A stretch of DNA of 64,000 bases from Neisseriaceae bacterium (GCA_016864895.1 CP046107.1:186001-250000); one strand, 5' to 3'. Shown: positions 31,556 to 42,084, numbered from the stretch's first letter. Translations and numbers: made by a program. The notes: generated by a model not told the origin, from the sequence alone.

Positions 31556-31735
31556 AGTTTTTAAAATTTATTAATGTTGTAAATTATTTCTGGTATTATC
31601 CTCTAGTTAAAGTATAAGGGACAGAAGTGAAATTTAAAATACTTTATAAACTTATAGCATAAATTACAGAATAAATTTTTAATCTAGTATTTGTATTGTA
31701 TAATATGAGTCATTTTTAATTTAAAAAACACATTC

Positions 31736-32371
31736 ATGAAGAAAAAGAATAACAATACACGTTCCAAATCCTCTGCTTCATGGTTGAATGAACATGTTAA
31801 TGATCATTATGTGCATCTTGCCAAAAAAAATGGCTATCGAGCAAGAGCAGCTTATAAATTACTAGAAATTGATGATAAAGACAAATTATTAAAACCGAAT
31901 TTAAAAATAGTTGACTTAGGAAGTGCACCTGGTAGCTGGTCTCAAGTGGCTATTCAAAGGACTCAAGGTAAGGGAACCATTATAGCTTTAGATATTTTAG
32001 AGATGGATCCCATACAAGGTGTTCATTTTATTCAGGGTGATTTTACTAAATTAAGTGTGCTAAAAACATTAGAAACTTATTTAAATAATGATGAATTAGA
32101 CCTTGTAATTTCTGATATTGCCCCCAATATTACGGGGATGGCTATTATAGATCAAGCTAAGAGTTACTATTTGGCAGAACTAGCACTTGATTTTTCTAAA
32201 AATCATTTAAAAAATAATGGACGTTTTTTGGTTAAGATTTTTCAAGGATCTGGTTATCAGGAATATTTAAAATTAGTTAGATCATATTTTAACGATGTGG
32301 TGGTTAGAAAACCCCAAGCATCAAGAAATAGATCTACAGAGTTATATTTATTAGCCTCTAACTTACGCTAA
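31736..32371 (+). CDS. rlmE: 23S rRNA (uridine-2'-O) methyltransferase RlmE
   Basis: Heat-shock methyltransferase (FtsJ/RrmJ) that modifies U2552 of 23S rRNA in the 50S subunit (211 residues). The SAM motif is IVDLGSAPGSWSQVA (about 58-72). The catalytic K-D-K-E set is visible as K41 (RAAYKLLE), D in VISDIAPN, K in FLVKIFQG, and E in RSTELYLLA. ftsH follows after 32 bases, the classical rlmE-ftsH pair. The divergent yhbY is decayed. Confidence 0.96.
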   Translation: MKKKNNNTRSKSSASWLNEHVNDHYVHLAKKNGYRARAAYKLLEIDDKDKLLKPNLKIVDLGSAPGSWSQVAIQRTQGKGTIIALDILEMDPIQGVHFIQGDFTKLSVLKTLETYLNNDELDLVISDIAPNITGMAIIDQAKSYYLAELALDFSKNHLKNNGRFLVKIFQGSGYQEYLKLVRSYFNDVVVRKPQASRNRSTELYLLASNLR

Positions 32372-32403
32372 CATTTGAGATATTATTTGGGGAGTTTTGA
32401 TTA

Positions 32404-34290
32404 GTGAATACTTCTATAAAGAAAATATTAATTACTGTCTTAGTTGTAACAGTATTATTTTTAGGTTACAGCATGGTGAAAGAACAACAAAATATGAAGT
32501 CTCAGATGGATTATTCAGACTTTTTGGGTGCTGTTCACTCTCAAGAAGTAAATAGGGTTTCTGTTGAAGGCTCATTTTTATATGGTTATAGCATTAAAGG
32601 TGAAAAAAAAGATAATACTAAATTCACTACTAATGCGCCTTATGACACAGCCTTGTTCAAAGTACTACAAGACAATAATGTTAAGACAACCATTATTCCA
32701 GAAGAACGACCAAGTGTACTTCAAAATTTATTTATCAGTCTAATCCCTTTATTTTTACTAATTTTCTTATTTTATTTCTTCTTTATGAGAATGCAAGGGG
32801 GAGGATCTAAAGGTGGAGGTGCTTTTTCATTTGGAAAAAGTAAAGCAAGATTAATTGATAAAGATGCTAATCAGGTAACATTTAAAGATGTAGCAGGTTG
32901 TGATGAAGCCAAGGTAGAAGTTCAGGAAATTGTTGATTATTTGAAGGAACCTTCACGTTATCAAAAGTTAGGAGGTAAAGTACCTCATGGGGTGTTAATG
33001 GTAGGTAGCCCTGGTACAGGGAAAACTTTGTTGGCTAAAGCCATTGCCGGTGAAGCCAAGGTTCCATTTTATAGTATTTCAGGTTCAGATTTTGTGGAAA
33101 TGTTTGTGGGCGTAGGTGCCTCTCGTGTTAGAGATATGTTTGAACAAGCTAAAAAACAAGCACCTTGTATTATTTTTATCGATGAGATTGATGCGGTAGG
33201 TCGTCAACGTGGTGCTGGTTTAGGTGGGGGTAACGATGAAAGAGAACAAACCCTTAACCAATTGTTAGTTGAAATGGATGGTATTGAATCCAATGCTACG
33301 ATTATTGTTATTGCAGCGACCAATAGACCTGATGTCTTAGATCCAGCATTGTTACGACCTGGACGCTTTGATAGACAAGTGGTAGTGCCTATGCCTGATA
33401 TTCGTGGACGTGAACAAGTCTTAAGTGTTCATGTACAAAAAATTAAAGTAGATGATTCTGTTAATATTTCAGAAATTGCACGTGGGACACCTGGCTTTTC
33501 TGGTGCTGATTTAGCTAATTTAGTTAATGAAGCTGCTCTTTTGGCAGGTAGAAATAAAAAGGTTGTTGTTGATCAAAGTGACTTTGAAGAGGCAAAAGAT
33601 AAAATCTATATGGGGCCGGAACGTCGCTCTATGGTTATGCACGAAGATGAGAAAAGAACAACGGCTTATCATGAAAGTGGTCATGCAGTGGTCGCAGAAT
33701 CTCTTGATGGAACAGATCCTGTACATAAGGTAACAATTATGCCTAGAGGAAGGGCTTTAGGTCTAACTTGGCAATTGCCTGAAAGGGATAGTTTTAGTAA
33801 ATATAAAGATCAGCTGCTTAATGAAATTGCAATACTATTTGGTGGAAGGGTAGCAGAGGAATTATTTGTTAAACGTATTTCTACTGGTGCTTCCAATGAT
33901 TTTGAAAGAGCAACCAAAATTGCTAAGGAAATGGTCATGCGTTATGGTATGTCTGACTTAGGTCCAGTTGTTTTTTCAGAAAATCAAGATGAAGTGTTTT
34001 TGGGTCGAAGTGTAACACAATCCCAGAATATTTCCGAATCCACTATGAAAGAAGTTGATACAGAAGTACGTAGGATTTTGGAAAAACAATATACATTAGC
34101 GAAAGAAATTTTAGAGTCAAACAAAAATATTGTTGAAACAATGACTGAGTCTTTGATGAAATGGGAAACTATCGATCGTGATCAAATCCTTCAAATCATG
34201 GCTGGTGAACAGCCAAGTGAACCCAAGGATTACAGTCATAATTTAGCAGAAAATCAACCTGATATAGAAAAAAATGAAGAAAACAAATAG
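32404..34290 (+). CDS. ftsH: ATP-dependent zinc metalloprotease FtsH
   Basis: Membrane-anchored AAA+ protease that degrades damaged membrane proteins and regulators such as LpxC (628 residues). Two membrane segments (about 8-24 and 108-128) frame a periplasmic loop. Walker A GSPGTGKT is at 201-208, Walker [12 protein letters not shown] follows, then the second region of homology ([21 protein letters not shown]) and the zinc site HESGH near 425. It starts with GTG at 32404 behind GGGGAG. folP and glmM, its frequent downstream neighbours, are replaced here by sstT. Confidence 0.97.
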   Translation: MNTSIKKILITVLVVTVLFLGYSMVKEQQNMKSQMDYSDFLGAVHSQEVNRVSVEGSFLYGYSIKGEKKDNTKFTTNAPYDTALFKVLQDNNVKTTIIPEERPSVLQNLFISLIPLFLLIFLFYFFFMRMQGGGSKGGGAFSFGKSKARLIDKDANQVTFKDVAGCDEAKVEVQEIVDYLKEPSRYQKLGGKVPHGVLMVGSPGTGKTLLAKAIAGEAKVPFYSISGSDFVEMFVGVGASRVRDMFEQAKKQAPCIIFIDEIDAVGRQRGAGLGGGNDEREQTLNQLLVEMDGIESNATIIVIAATNRPDVLDPALLRPGRFDRQVVVPMPDIRGREQVLSVHVQKIKVDDSVNISEIARGTPGFSGADLANLVNEAALLAGRNKKVVVDQSDFEEAKDKIYMGPERRSMVMHEDEKRTTAYHESGHAVVAESLDGTDPVHKVTIMPRGRALGLTWQLPERDSFSKYKDQLLNEIAILFGGRVAEELFVKRISTGASNDFERATKIAKEMVMRYGMSDLGPVVFSENQDEVFLGRSVTQSQNISESTMKEVDTEVRRILEKQYTLAKEILESNKNIVETMTESLMKWETIDRDQILQIMAGEQPSEPKDYSHNLAENQPDIEKNEENK

Positions 34291-34405
34291 AACAGACTGT
34301 TGAGAAGGAAATTTTTAATACCAGTAAACAATAGTAATACAAGTAGAGCCATTTAAAGGTAACTAAAATGGTAAAGATTAATCAAACAGCCACGGATGTA
34401 ATATT

Positions 34406-35617
34406 ATGTTGTCTTCGATATATTTTTTTGTTTTTAAAGGTAATTTATTAATTAGAGTTGTCATATCTATAGTCTTAGCTATTTCAATGGCTATGTTTTT
34501 TCCTGAAATAAGTACTCATTTTAAGATATTAGGAGACCTCTTTATCCAAGTTTTAAAGTCTATTGCACCAATATTAGTTTTCGTGTTGTTGATTGCTTCG
34601 ATCTCTGGACAAAAAACATATATCCAAAAGAGTATTCGCTTTATTATTCTCTTGTATTTTTTAAGTACTTTCTTAGCATCATTATTAAGCGTGATGATGA
34701 GTTTTGCGTTTCCGGTCACTTTGCCTCTATCGTTAACTAACACACAAAACGTTGGTTTAGGTACTGTTCCTGATGTTATTTCATCTCTACTTTTAGGAAT
34801 GTTAGAAAATCCTATAAAAGCTTTATATCATAGTAATTACATTAGTATATTATTTTGGGCAATTCTAATTGGGTTTGGTGTTAGAAGTGCCTCAGAAATG
34901 ACTAAAGTTTTTTTCCAAAATATGTCTGATATTCTATCAAAGATTGTTTCACTAGCTATTAGTTTTGCACCTTTTGGTATATTTGGTATTTTAAGCTCTA
35001 CATTAGCTATTGAAGGAACAGAGTCTTTGAAACTGTATTCACAAATTATTTTATTACTTGTGGTGACAATGATGATAATGGCATTCATAATCAATCCTTT
35101 GTTGGTATATGCATTCAATAAAAAGAATCCTTATCCTCTAATTTGGAGTGCTGTAAAAACCAGTGGTATTACTGCTTTTTTCACCAGAAGTTCGGTTGCC
35201 AATATTCCTGTTAACTTAAAAATTTGTGAGGAACTAAAATTAGATAAAAATGTTTATTCTGTCACCATTCCTCTAGGTGCAACTATTAACATGGCAGGTG
35301 CTGCAATTACTATTACCATCTTAACATTAGCCACTGTACATACCTTAGGTGAGCCTTTGTATTTTATTACCACTCTTTTGCTATGTTTTTTGGCTAGTAT
35401 ATGTGCTGCTGGTTCTTCTGGTATAGCAGGTGGATCAATTATGTTAATTCCAGTTGCTTGCAACTTATTTGGACTTTCTCCAGAAATATCGGGTATGGTA
35501 ATGGGTATTGGTTTTGTAATAGGTATTATTCAAGATTCGATGGAAACAGCACTTAATTCATCTTCGGATGTAGTGCTAACAGCAACTGGCTGTTCTTATT
35601 TTGATGCTAAAAATTAG
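34406..35617 (+). CDS. sstT: Serine/threonine:Na+ symporter SstT
   Basis: Sodium-driven uptake of serine and threonine, DAACS/glutamate-transporter fold (403 residues, normal length). Diagnostic stretches: KSIAPILVFVLLIASI, the hairpin AFFTRSSVANIPVNL (serine-rich HP1), IPLGATINMAGAAITI (the NMAG Na+/substrate motif), and AAGSSGIAGGSIMLIPVAC (HP2). With ilvA present, imported threonine could feed isoleucine synthesis (inference). It stands 115 bases after ftsH and may have its own promoter. Confidence 0.93.
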   Translation: MLSSIYFFVFKGNLLIRVVISIVLAISMAMFFPEISTHFKILGDLFIQVLKSIAPILVFVLLIASISGQKTYIQKSIRFIILLYFLSTFLASLLSVMMSFAFPVTLPLSLTNTQNVGLGTVPDVISSLLLGMLENPIKALYHSNYISILFWAILIGFGVRSASEMTKVFFQNMSDILSKIVSLAISFAPFGIFGILSSTLAIEGTESLKLYSQIILLLVVTMMIMAFIINPLLVYAFNKKNPYPLIWSAVKTSGITAFFTRSSVANIPVNLKICEELKLDKNVYSVTIPLGATINMAGAAITITILTLATVHTLGEPLYFITTLLLCFLASICAAGSSGIAGGSIMLIPVACNLFGLSPEISGMVMGIGFVIGIIQDSMETALNSSSDVVLTATGCSYFDAKN

Positions 35618-36004
35618 AAATTAGGTAATTTATTTTTATAATCTTCTTTCTATCGTCGAATAAGTAGGAGGATTCTGTAGCTATGATAAAGAAATATATC
35701 AATATACAGACTTTTTCCTTAAAAAAAATAATTAAAACTTTGTATGGAGTTTTTTGTGTCTGAGAAATTATTGTCTTGTTAAGATTTAACTCTATTGTTT
35801 TGTATTGATGTAAATTCCAAAAGTATCTAGAATCTTTGAAACTTTCCTCTATTAATCAATATATGATCTTATGAGAAATAGTCATTTGATTGTTACTTAA
35901 ATTGAATCAAAATTCTCATAATCATAGTATTGATGATAGGAATCATTTTGTTAAAGTTCTCGAAGTTGTTTATAATATCCACCTATATACTGCTAATTAA
36001 ACAT
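35618..36004. other. Gap between sstT and msbA
   Basis: No firm gene. A 26-codon frame at about 35683-35763 follows AGGAGG by 11 bases and gives a basic unrecognised peptide. The region from 35930 is open in frame with msbA and could be its N-terminal extension, but I prefer the later start. Confidence 0.35.
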
Positions 36005-37741
36005 ATGTTGCACAATCCTAGTACTAATTTTACTGTCTATAGAAGACTATTTCTTTACCTAACAGACTATTGGAAACTTTTTTCAATTGCAGTAATTGCA
36101 ATGATAATAGCTTCTTTAACCACTCCTTTATTTGCACTTTTAACCAAACCACTCATTGACAAAGGATTTGTTGAGCAAAACCCATATTATACTTTAATGA
36201 TTCCGGTTGCTATTGTTATTTTGTTTTTAATTAGGGGTCTAGCTAATTATATTAATGACTATCTAACTACCTATTTATCAAGCCATTTAGTGCAAAAAGT
36301 TCGTTTAGAAATGTATGATAAAATCATACATTTACCTGTAATTTATTTCAAAGGTGAATCCTCAGGTATAGTTGCCTCTAAAGTATTGAATGATGCTAAT
36401 CAAATTACTGATGCAGGCTTTAATGTGATTACCGTATTGGCTAAAGATGGGGTGATGGTAGCGGGTTTGTTGGTACTTTTATTCTATTTAGATTGGCAAT
36501 TAACATTGATTACTTTTGTTACTTTTCCGATTGTAAGTATTTTGGTTAAAACGGTAAATAAAAGACTGAGAACATTAACCTCATTAAATCAGTCTTATAT
36601 GGGTAGTATGACACAATCTTTAAACGAAACGTTTGACGGTATCAAAGAAATTAAAATATATAATGCTTATGAGCAAGAGAAAAACCTTCTTAAACATCTA
36701 ACGGATGCTATTAGGACTAATTTAGTAAAACAACGTTCAGCTAATTCAGTCAACACATCTATAACTCAGTTTATCATAGCTGTCGCACTAGCAGTAATTA
36801 TTTATTTTGCTGGCATAAGAGTACAACAAGGATTTACACCAGGGTCATTTATGGCTTTTTTAAGTTCAATGATTGCTATGTTTGATCCTATGAAACGTAT
36901 AACAGACATTTCTCAATCTTTACAAAGGGGGATAGCAGGTGCTGAGAGTGTATTTAATTTTTTAGATTTAGAGATAGAGCAAGACAGTGGTATATTAGAA
37001 ACCAACCAATTCAAGTATGAAATATATATGAATAATATATCATTTCGCTATCCTGGTTCAAATTCCGATAATCTAAAAGATATTGAATTGACTATTCCTA
37101 AAGGGAAAATAGTTGCTTTAGTGGGTTCTTCTGGTTCTGGTAAGAGTACTTTAGCCAATCTGATACCTCGTTTTTATGATGTTTCAAAGGGAAGTATATT
37201 ACTAGACAATGTTGATATTAAAGACTTGACCTTGCACAGTTTGAGACAACATATTAGCATAGTCAGTCAAGATATTTTTTTATTTGATGATACTGTTGCC
37301 AACAATATTGCTTACGGTGATAACAGTAAAGACATTAAAAATATAGAAAATGCACTTAAAGCAGCAAATGCTTGGAATTTTGTGATGCAATTACCAAAAG
37401 GAATAAATACTAAAATAGGTGAAAATGGTTCCAAATTATCGGTAGGTCAACGACAAAGACTAATTATTGCAAGAGCAATATTAAAAAATGCACCTATTTT
37501 AATTTTAGATGAAGCAACTAGTGCCTTGGATGTAGAATCTGAAAAAGAGGTTCAAAATGCCTTGGAACGATTAATGCAAGATAGAACAACAATAGTAATT
37601 TCACATCGTTTATCGACTATAGAATCTGCTGATTTAATTGTTGTGATGCATGAGGGGCGTATTGTTGAAAAAGGTAAACATCAAGAATTATTAAAGATGG
37701 GCGGGCGCTATCAAGCATTATATAATATGCAGTTTTCCTAG
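36005..37741 (+). CDS. msbA: Lipid A export ABC transporter MsbA
   Basis: Homodimeric inner-membrane flippase for lipid A-core (about 578 residues). Six membrane helices occupy residues 1-320; the IKIYNAYEQE and SLNETFDGIKEI stretches are coupling-helix regions typical of MsbA. The ATPase has Walker [15 protein letters not shown], signature LSVGQRQRL, Walker B ILILDEATSALD and the switch ISHRLSTI. I placed the start at ATG 36005 (MLHNPSTNFTVYRRLF), which aligns best with the family; an upstream ATG at 35930 adds 25 residues. Neither has a good ribosome site. lpxK, its usual partner, is not adjacent. Confidence 0.9.
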   Translation: MLHNPSTNFTVYRRLFLYLTDYWKLFSIAVIAMIIASLTTPLFALLTKPLIDKGFVEQNPYYTLMIPVAIVILFLIRGLANYINDYLTTYLSSHLVQKVRLEMYDKIIHLPVIYFKGESSGIVASKVLNDANQITDAGFNVITVLAKDGVMVAGLLVLLFYLDWQLTLITFVTFPIVSILVKTVNKRLRTLTSLNQSYMGSMTQSLNETFDGIKEIKIYNAYEQEKNLLKHLTDAIRTNLVKQRSANSVNTSITQFIIAVALAVIIYFAGIRVQQGFTPGSFMAFLSSMIAMFDPMKRITDISQSLQRGIAGAESVFNFLDLEIEQDSGILETNQFKYEIYMNNISFRYPGSNSDNLKDIELTIPKGKIVALVGSSGSGKSTLANLIPRFYDVSKGSILLDNVDIKDLTLHSLRQHISIVSQDIFLFDDTVANNIAYGDNSKDIKNIENALKAANAWNFVMQLPKGINTKIGENGSKLSVGQRQRLIIARAILKNAPILILDEATSALDVESEKEVQNALERLMQDRTTIVISHRLSTIESADLIVVMHEGRIVEKGKHQELLKMGGRYQALYNMQFS

Positions 37742-37787
37742 GACAAAAATGATGAATCATAATGATGATACAGATTAAGGAGTTTAA

Positions 37788-38567
37788 ATGTCGGCTTATA
37801 ACATAGAAAAAGTATTATCAGTCCATCATTGGACTGATAATTATTTTAGTTTCACTTGTACTAGAGATGAAAGTTTACGCTTTGATAGTGGTCAATTTGT
37901 AATGGTAGCCCTACAAGTGAAAGAATTGGAACGACCAATTGCTAGAGCTTATAGTATCGCCAGTGCTAACTGGGAGGATCATTTAGAATTTTTTAGTATT
38001 AAGGTTCAAAATGGAGCACTAACTAGTAGGTTGCAACATTTAAAAGTTAACGATGAAGTTTTGATTAGCCGAAAACCTACTGGTACTTTAGTATTATCAG
38101 ATTTGAAGCCTGGTAAAAATTTATATTTATTCGCAACAGGCACAGGAATAGCCCCTTTCCTGAGTTTAACCAAGGATCCAGAAGCTTACGAACAATTTGA
38201 AAAAATTATTCTAGTACATGGCGTAAGAAATATTGCAGACTTAGCTTATCATGACCACTTCACAATATATTTAAGGGCACATGAATATTTGGGTGATATT
38301 ATTAAAAATCAATTAATTTATTACCCTATTGTTTCGAGAGAGTCTTTCAAACATCAAGGACGTATTACAACTTTAATGAGTAATGGACAATTATTTCAGG
38401 ATATTGGGTTACCTGTCATCAATCCAGAGTATGATAGAGCAATGATTTGCGGTAGCCCAACAATGCTAAAAGATATTTCGACAATATTGAATCAATTAGG
38501 ATTGAAAGTGTCTCCTAAGAGAGGTCAAAGAGGTGATTATTTAATTGAAAGGGCTTTTGTTGAATAA
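37788..38567 (+). CDS. fpr: Ferredoxin--NADP+ reductase
   Basis: FAD enzyme shuttling electrons between NADPH and ferredoxin or flavodoxin (259 residues). FAD site RPIARAYSIAS (RxYS), then a second FAD stretch FSIKVQNGALTSRLQHL, the NADP site LFATGTGIAPFLSL, the MICGSPTML motif, and the C-terminal FAD-stacking tail IERAFVE. It belongs to the bacterial Fpr subclass. The nearby rnfB and the isc operon are possible partners in Fe-S electron flow (inference). It follows msbA by 46 bases. Confidence 0.93.
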   Translation: MSAYNIEKVLSVHHWTDNYFSFTCTRDESLRFDSGQFVMVALQVKELERPIARAYSIASANWEDHLEFFSIKVQNGALTSRLQHLKVNDEVLISRKPTGTLVLSDLKPGKNLYLFATGTGIAPFLSLTKDPEAYEQFEKIILVHGVRNIADLAYHDHFTIYLRAHEYLGDIIKNQLIYYPIVSRESFKHQGRITTLMSNGQLFQDIGLPVINPEYDRAMICGSPTMLKDISTILNQLGLKVSPKRGQRGDYLIERAFVE

Positions 38568-38951
38568 GTCAATATTCTAAAAAAGGAAGAAGTATTAATC
38601 ACTAAAAATGCAAATTGGGGTTTATACTGTTGGTTTCTGAACGGTGACTATTAATTCTGATTTTTTTGGTGTAATTTTCCCTAGTAAAAAATGATTGGTA
38701 TAGGAAAATGGATCTTATTCGTATCCTTTAATCTAGATTTATATTGATGAATTTTTTATTTCCGAAAATATGACAGTTTCAGTTTCTGCTATTTTCACCA
38801 TTGAAAATTAAAGTATATTATCGTACTATTAGCGTATATTTTGAGTTTTATTACGGTAGTTCTAGTTTGATTTTCTTGTTATTCCGACGATATAGTCTGT
38901 TATTGTAAGTTTTTGTAACATAAAGAATTTTGTATTTGATGGGTATTTATT
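38568..38951. other. Gap between fpr and the aminotransferase gene
   Basis: No supported gene. One plus-strand frame beginning at ATG 38609 reads as plausible protein-like segments over about 220 bases but with several in-frame stops, which may be a decayed gene; it is unrecognised. No strong hairpin is seen. Confidence 0.3.
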
Positions 38952-40145
38952 ATGTTTAGATATGTTGATTTTTCTGTGGGTGATCCGATTTTATCTTTGG
39001 TTGAAGTATTTAAACAAGATCAAAGATCGGAAAAAGTTAATTTAAGTATTGGTGTTTATTATGATGAAAATGGTAAAATACCGTTACTCGACTCTGTAAA
39101 AAAAGCATCGGATCATTTAGCCAGTCAGTATATTCCTCGTGCCTATCTACCAATGGAAGGATTATTAGAATTTAGAAAAGCTGCCCAAGCGTTATTATTT
39201 GGAGAAAATAATCCTTTGTTAAAAGAAAATAAAATCCAAACAATTCAAACAGTAGGTGGTTCTGGTGCTCTTAGGGTGGGCGCACAGTTTTTACATAGGT
39301 ATTTTTCCAATAGCACGGTTTACGTGAGTGACCCCACTTGGGGAAATCATATTGCTATTTTTGATGACACAGGTTTTAATGTGGAAAAATATCCTTATTA
39401 TGATTCAAAAACAGGGGATATTAAGTTTAAAGAATTAGTAGAATTTTTAAAGAAAATACCAGAGAAATCAATCATATTATTACATGCATGCTGTCACAAT
39501 CCAACAGGTGTAGATTTAACTCGTGAAGAGTGGGATATAATTTTACCAATTATAAAAGAAAGAAACTTAATTGCATTTATGGATGTTGCTTATCAAGGCT
39601 TGGGTGATGGTTTAGAAGAAGATGCTTACGCTGTTCGTAGAGCCGCCTATTTAGGTATTCCCTTTTTAGTGAGTAATTCCTATTCTAAAAATTTATCCTT
39701 GTATGGCGAACGTATTGGTGCTTTATCGATAGTGGCAAATACTGAAGAAGAAGCTAAATCGGTATTTAGTCAGTTTCAATTTTCTATTCGTCGTTTATAT
39801 TCTAGCCCACCATTACATGCGGGACATATTACCTCTATTGTGATGAATACCCCCCAATTGTATCAAGAATGGACTTCAGAGGTGGAGGCTATGAGGTTAC
39901 GTATTCGTGAAATGCGACAAAAAATTTATGACGCACTAACCCGAAATATTCCTAATAGAGATTTTAGTTACTTTACTAAACAGAGAGGAATGTTTAGTTT
40001 TACAGGGTTAAGTAAAGAGCAAGTATTACGTTTACGCGATGAATTTGCGGTTTACTTAGTTGAAAATGGCCGTATGTGTATTGCTGCACTCAATCAACAA
40101 AATATTGATTATGTGGTCAACGCTTTTTCTAAAGTCTTAGAATAG
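38952..40145 (+). CDS. Aspartate/aromatic aminotransferase
   Basis: PLP aminotransferase of subgroup I-alpha (397 residues). It could serve as aspartate aminotransferase (AspC) or tyrosine aminotransferase (TyrB). Motifs: DPILSLVEVFKQD, NLSIGVYYDENGKIPLL, YLPMEGLLEFRKAAQ, LLHACCHNPTGVDLTREEW (PLP/substrate), FMDVAYQGLGDGLEEDA, the PLP Lys in SNSYSKNLSLYGERIGAL, and RGMFSFTGL. The substrate choice cannot be read from these motifs, so I leave the symbol blank. It stands alone. Confidence 0.9.
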   Translation: MFRYVDFSVGDPILSLVEVFKQDQRSEKVNLSIGVYYDENGKIPLLDSVKKASDHLASQYIPRAYLPMEGLLEFRKAAQALLFGENNPLLKENKIQTIQTVGGSGALRVGAQFLHRYFSNSTVYVSDPTWGNHIAIFDDTGFNVEKYPYYDSKTGDIKFKELVEFLKKIPEKSIILLHACCHNPTGVDLTREEWDIILPIIKERNLIAFMDVAYQGLGDGLEEDAYAVRRAAYLGIPFLVSNSYSKNLSLYGERIGALSIVANTEEEAKSVFSQFQFSIRRLYSSPPLHAGHITSIVMNTPQLYQEWTSEVEAMRLRIREMRQKIYDALTRNIPNRDFSYFTKQRGMFSFTGLSKEQVLRLRDEFAVYLVENGRMCIAALNQQNIDYVVNAFSKVLE

Positions 40146-40514
40146 GCATAATATGTATGAGAACAGTTTTTTTCAAAGGTTAGTTGTATTTAATACAAAA
40201 TTAAGCTAGATTTTATGTCAAAAAATAATAGATTTAATGTTCCTTGAATTTGATAAAGTAAATAAAGTTGTCTACTAAATCTGATCAGTAGTAGGGTATA
40301 GGTGTGATTTTTGAAATGTTCATGTCCAAAATGATTGCATTATTATCTTGCTTCTTGCTTGAAAAAAATGAATCGCTAAAATAGGATTTTGAAATAAATA
40401 CCTTATTTTATCCTATTGATTGAGTTTTTCCACGATCAGAGATTGGCTATTACTTAAAACATGTACATTCTTAGTGAATAAGATATATTTTCTAGGTATA
40501 ACAATAAGATAAGA
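40146..40514. other. Gap between convergent aminotransferase and gltS genes
   Basis: No gene. It contains the hairpin at 40380-40417 (listed separately). Confidence 0.4.
40380..40417. terminator. Candidate bidirectional terminator hairpin
   Basis: AATAGGAT (40380-40387) pairs with ATCCTATT (40410-40417). Inside, AAATAA (40392-40397) pairs with TTATTT (40403-40408) over a 5-base loop. It lies between two converging genes, 234 bases past one stop and 140 past the other. No long T-run follows, so the function is inferred. Confidence 0.4.
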
Positions 40515-40557
40515 ACCCCTTGTGACCACATTGTTGATACAGGATTTGTGTCTGTAT
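40515..40557 (-). pseudogene. Remnant of a second rnfB start
   Basis: Plus-strand 40515-40537 matches 42828-42850 inside the 5' end of rnfB in 22 of 23 bases. On the minus strand it encodes QQCGHKG against QQCGYKGC of RnfB. It lies immediately behind the gltS stop, as rnfB does behind the other gltS copy, but about 43 bases are missing between. It shows that the duplicated unit was gltS-rnfB and that the second rnfB has been lost. Confidence 0.65.
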
Positions 40558-41808
40558 TCAAACTAAAAAATACTGGAAAATGGTTAAGACAATGGTATTG
40601 ATCATAGCCATAAAAAAAGATGCTGCCACTGGAATAATTAAAAAAGCTTTTGGTGAAGGGCCAAATTTCTCAGTAAGTGCTTGCATATTAGCAATAGCTG
40701 TAGGCATTGCACCTAGACCAAATCCACATTGACCCGCACAAATAATTGCCGCATCATAGTCTCTACCCATTACATTAAAAGTGATAAAATAAATATAGAG
40801 CAAGGAAAATAGCGTTTCAATTAATAACACAATCGTAATAATATAACTTAAACCAGATAGTTGGTACAATTTTAGAGAAATAAGTGCAACAGCTAAAAAC
40901 AAATATAAAGTAACATTGCCAAATATGTCAATATTTCTATCAAATACTTGATAATTGAAAACATGGCTCAAAATATTTCTTAAAATAACTCCTGTAAATA
41001 AAGTCCAAACAAATGGAGGGACTTTGATAATACTGGTTGGATAATTAGTATTTAGCAAATTGGTAATAAAATAAGAAGCACTCAAACATAATGCGACCAT
41101 TCCCAATACTTCCAAAGTAGAGCTGGCAGTGATTAAACGAACCTTAGTTCCACCTTCAGATGAAACAGAGTTTTCATTCTTGCTTTGAGCAATTTCTACC
41201 TTTGAAGGAAGCGTCACCTTACCCTTACGCATTAATAAATTGGCTATAGGACCACCAAGTAATCCACCAGCCACTAACCCGTAGGTAGCTGCTGTCATGC
41301 TTATAGTAGAAGCACCTATTAAACCATAGTTTCCTTCGAAAAAAGAGCCCCAACTGCCCGCTGTGGAATGTCCTCCCACTAAAGGTATAGAGCCTAATAT
41401 CAAGCCATGTAACGGTTTTAGTGGTTCAAAAAAATAAGTAGACATTACACCTATTATATCTTGTAAAAATACAAAAAATATTAGAGAAATCACAAGAATA
41501 GCTAAGGGTTTACCACTTTTAGCTAGACTTTTTAAATTCACACTTAACCCGGCGGATGCAAAAAAAGATAGCATACAGAAATTTTTCAAGCCTTCATGAA
41601 ATTGAAATTCAACGCCATGAGTATAATATAAAATTAAAAGTAGAAAAGAGACAACTAAACCACCAGTTACAGGTTGTGGAATGCTATATTTCTTGAGAAA
41701 AGTTATTTTCTCAGTCAAAAAATGACCCAGTGCAATGACTAGTACCGCTATAATGAGTGTATAATATGGATTAACAACAAAGTTAGTAATGTTTGATATT
41801 GGTTCCAT
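40558..41808 (-). CDS. gltS: Sodium/glutamate symporter GltS, diverged copy
   Basis: Na+-dependent glutamate uptake carrier of the ESS family (416 residues, about ten membrane helices in two inverted halves). LGSIPLVGGHSTAGSWGSFF and FGLGAMPTAIANMQALTEKFGPS are the re-entrant-loop motifs. It is near-identical to the gene at 42914-44164 in the middle but differs in clusters. Here the conserved GATPTA is GAMPTA, the GAFFVDI end is ASFFMAM, and the VGLGADFKSLVKGG stretch is AGLSVNLKSLAKSG. The start was set at MEPISNITNF (ATG 41808) to match the other copy; upstream codons are part of the duplicated leader. Function may be altered. Confidence 0.85.
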   Translation of the reverse strand: MEPISNITNFVVNPYYTLIIAVLVIALGHFLTEKITFLKKYSIPQPVTGGLVVSFLLLILYYTHGVEFQFHEGLKNFCMLSFFASAGLSVNLKSLAKSGKPLAILVISLIFFVFLQDIIGVMSTYFFEPLKPLHGLILGSIPLVGGHSTAGSWGSFFEGNYGLIGASTISMTAATYGLVAGGLLGGPIANLLMRKGKVTLPSKVEIAQSKNENSVSSEGGTKVRLITASSTLEVLGMVALCLSASYFITNLLNTNYPTSIIKVPPFVWTLFTGVILRNILSHVFNYQVFDRNIDIFGNVTLYLFLAVALISLKLYQLSGLSYIITIVLLIETLFSLLYIYFITFNVMGRDYDAAIICAGQCGFGLGAMPTAIANMQALTEKFGPSPKAFLIIPVAASFFMAMINTIVLTIFQYFLV

Positions 41809-42084
41809 GTTTAGTCTCCCATACAATTGAATTTTTCAAAAGTCATACACCACTATATTGGCTTTTCTCCTTATAAGTACTATTAACCCTACTAATACTA
41901 GAATAATTAATCTAATTTACTTACTATAACTGTAATAAAAAATTATTTCAATAGATGACACCTAATTGACTTGATGCTTTCTTGAATATTCTGGGTATCA
42001 CGATTTAAACTACAGGCAAACTAAGACTTTACTTTTTGGTTTGGTTTACTACCCACTAATCTGTCAAATATATGTTAAAATAAT

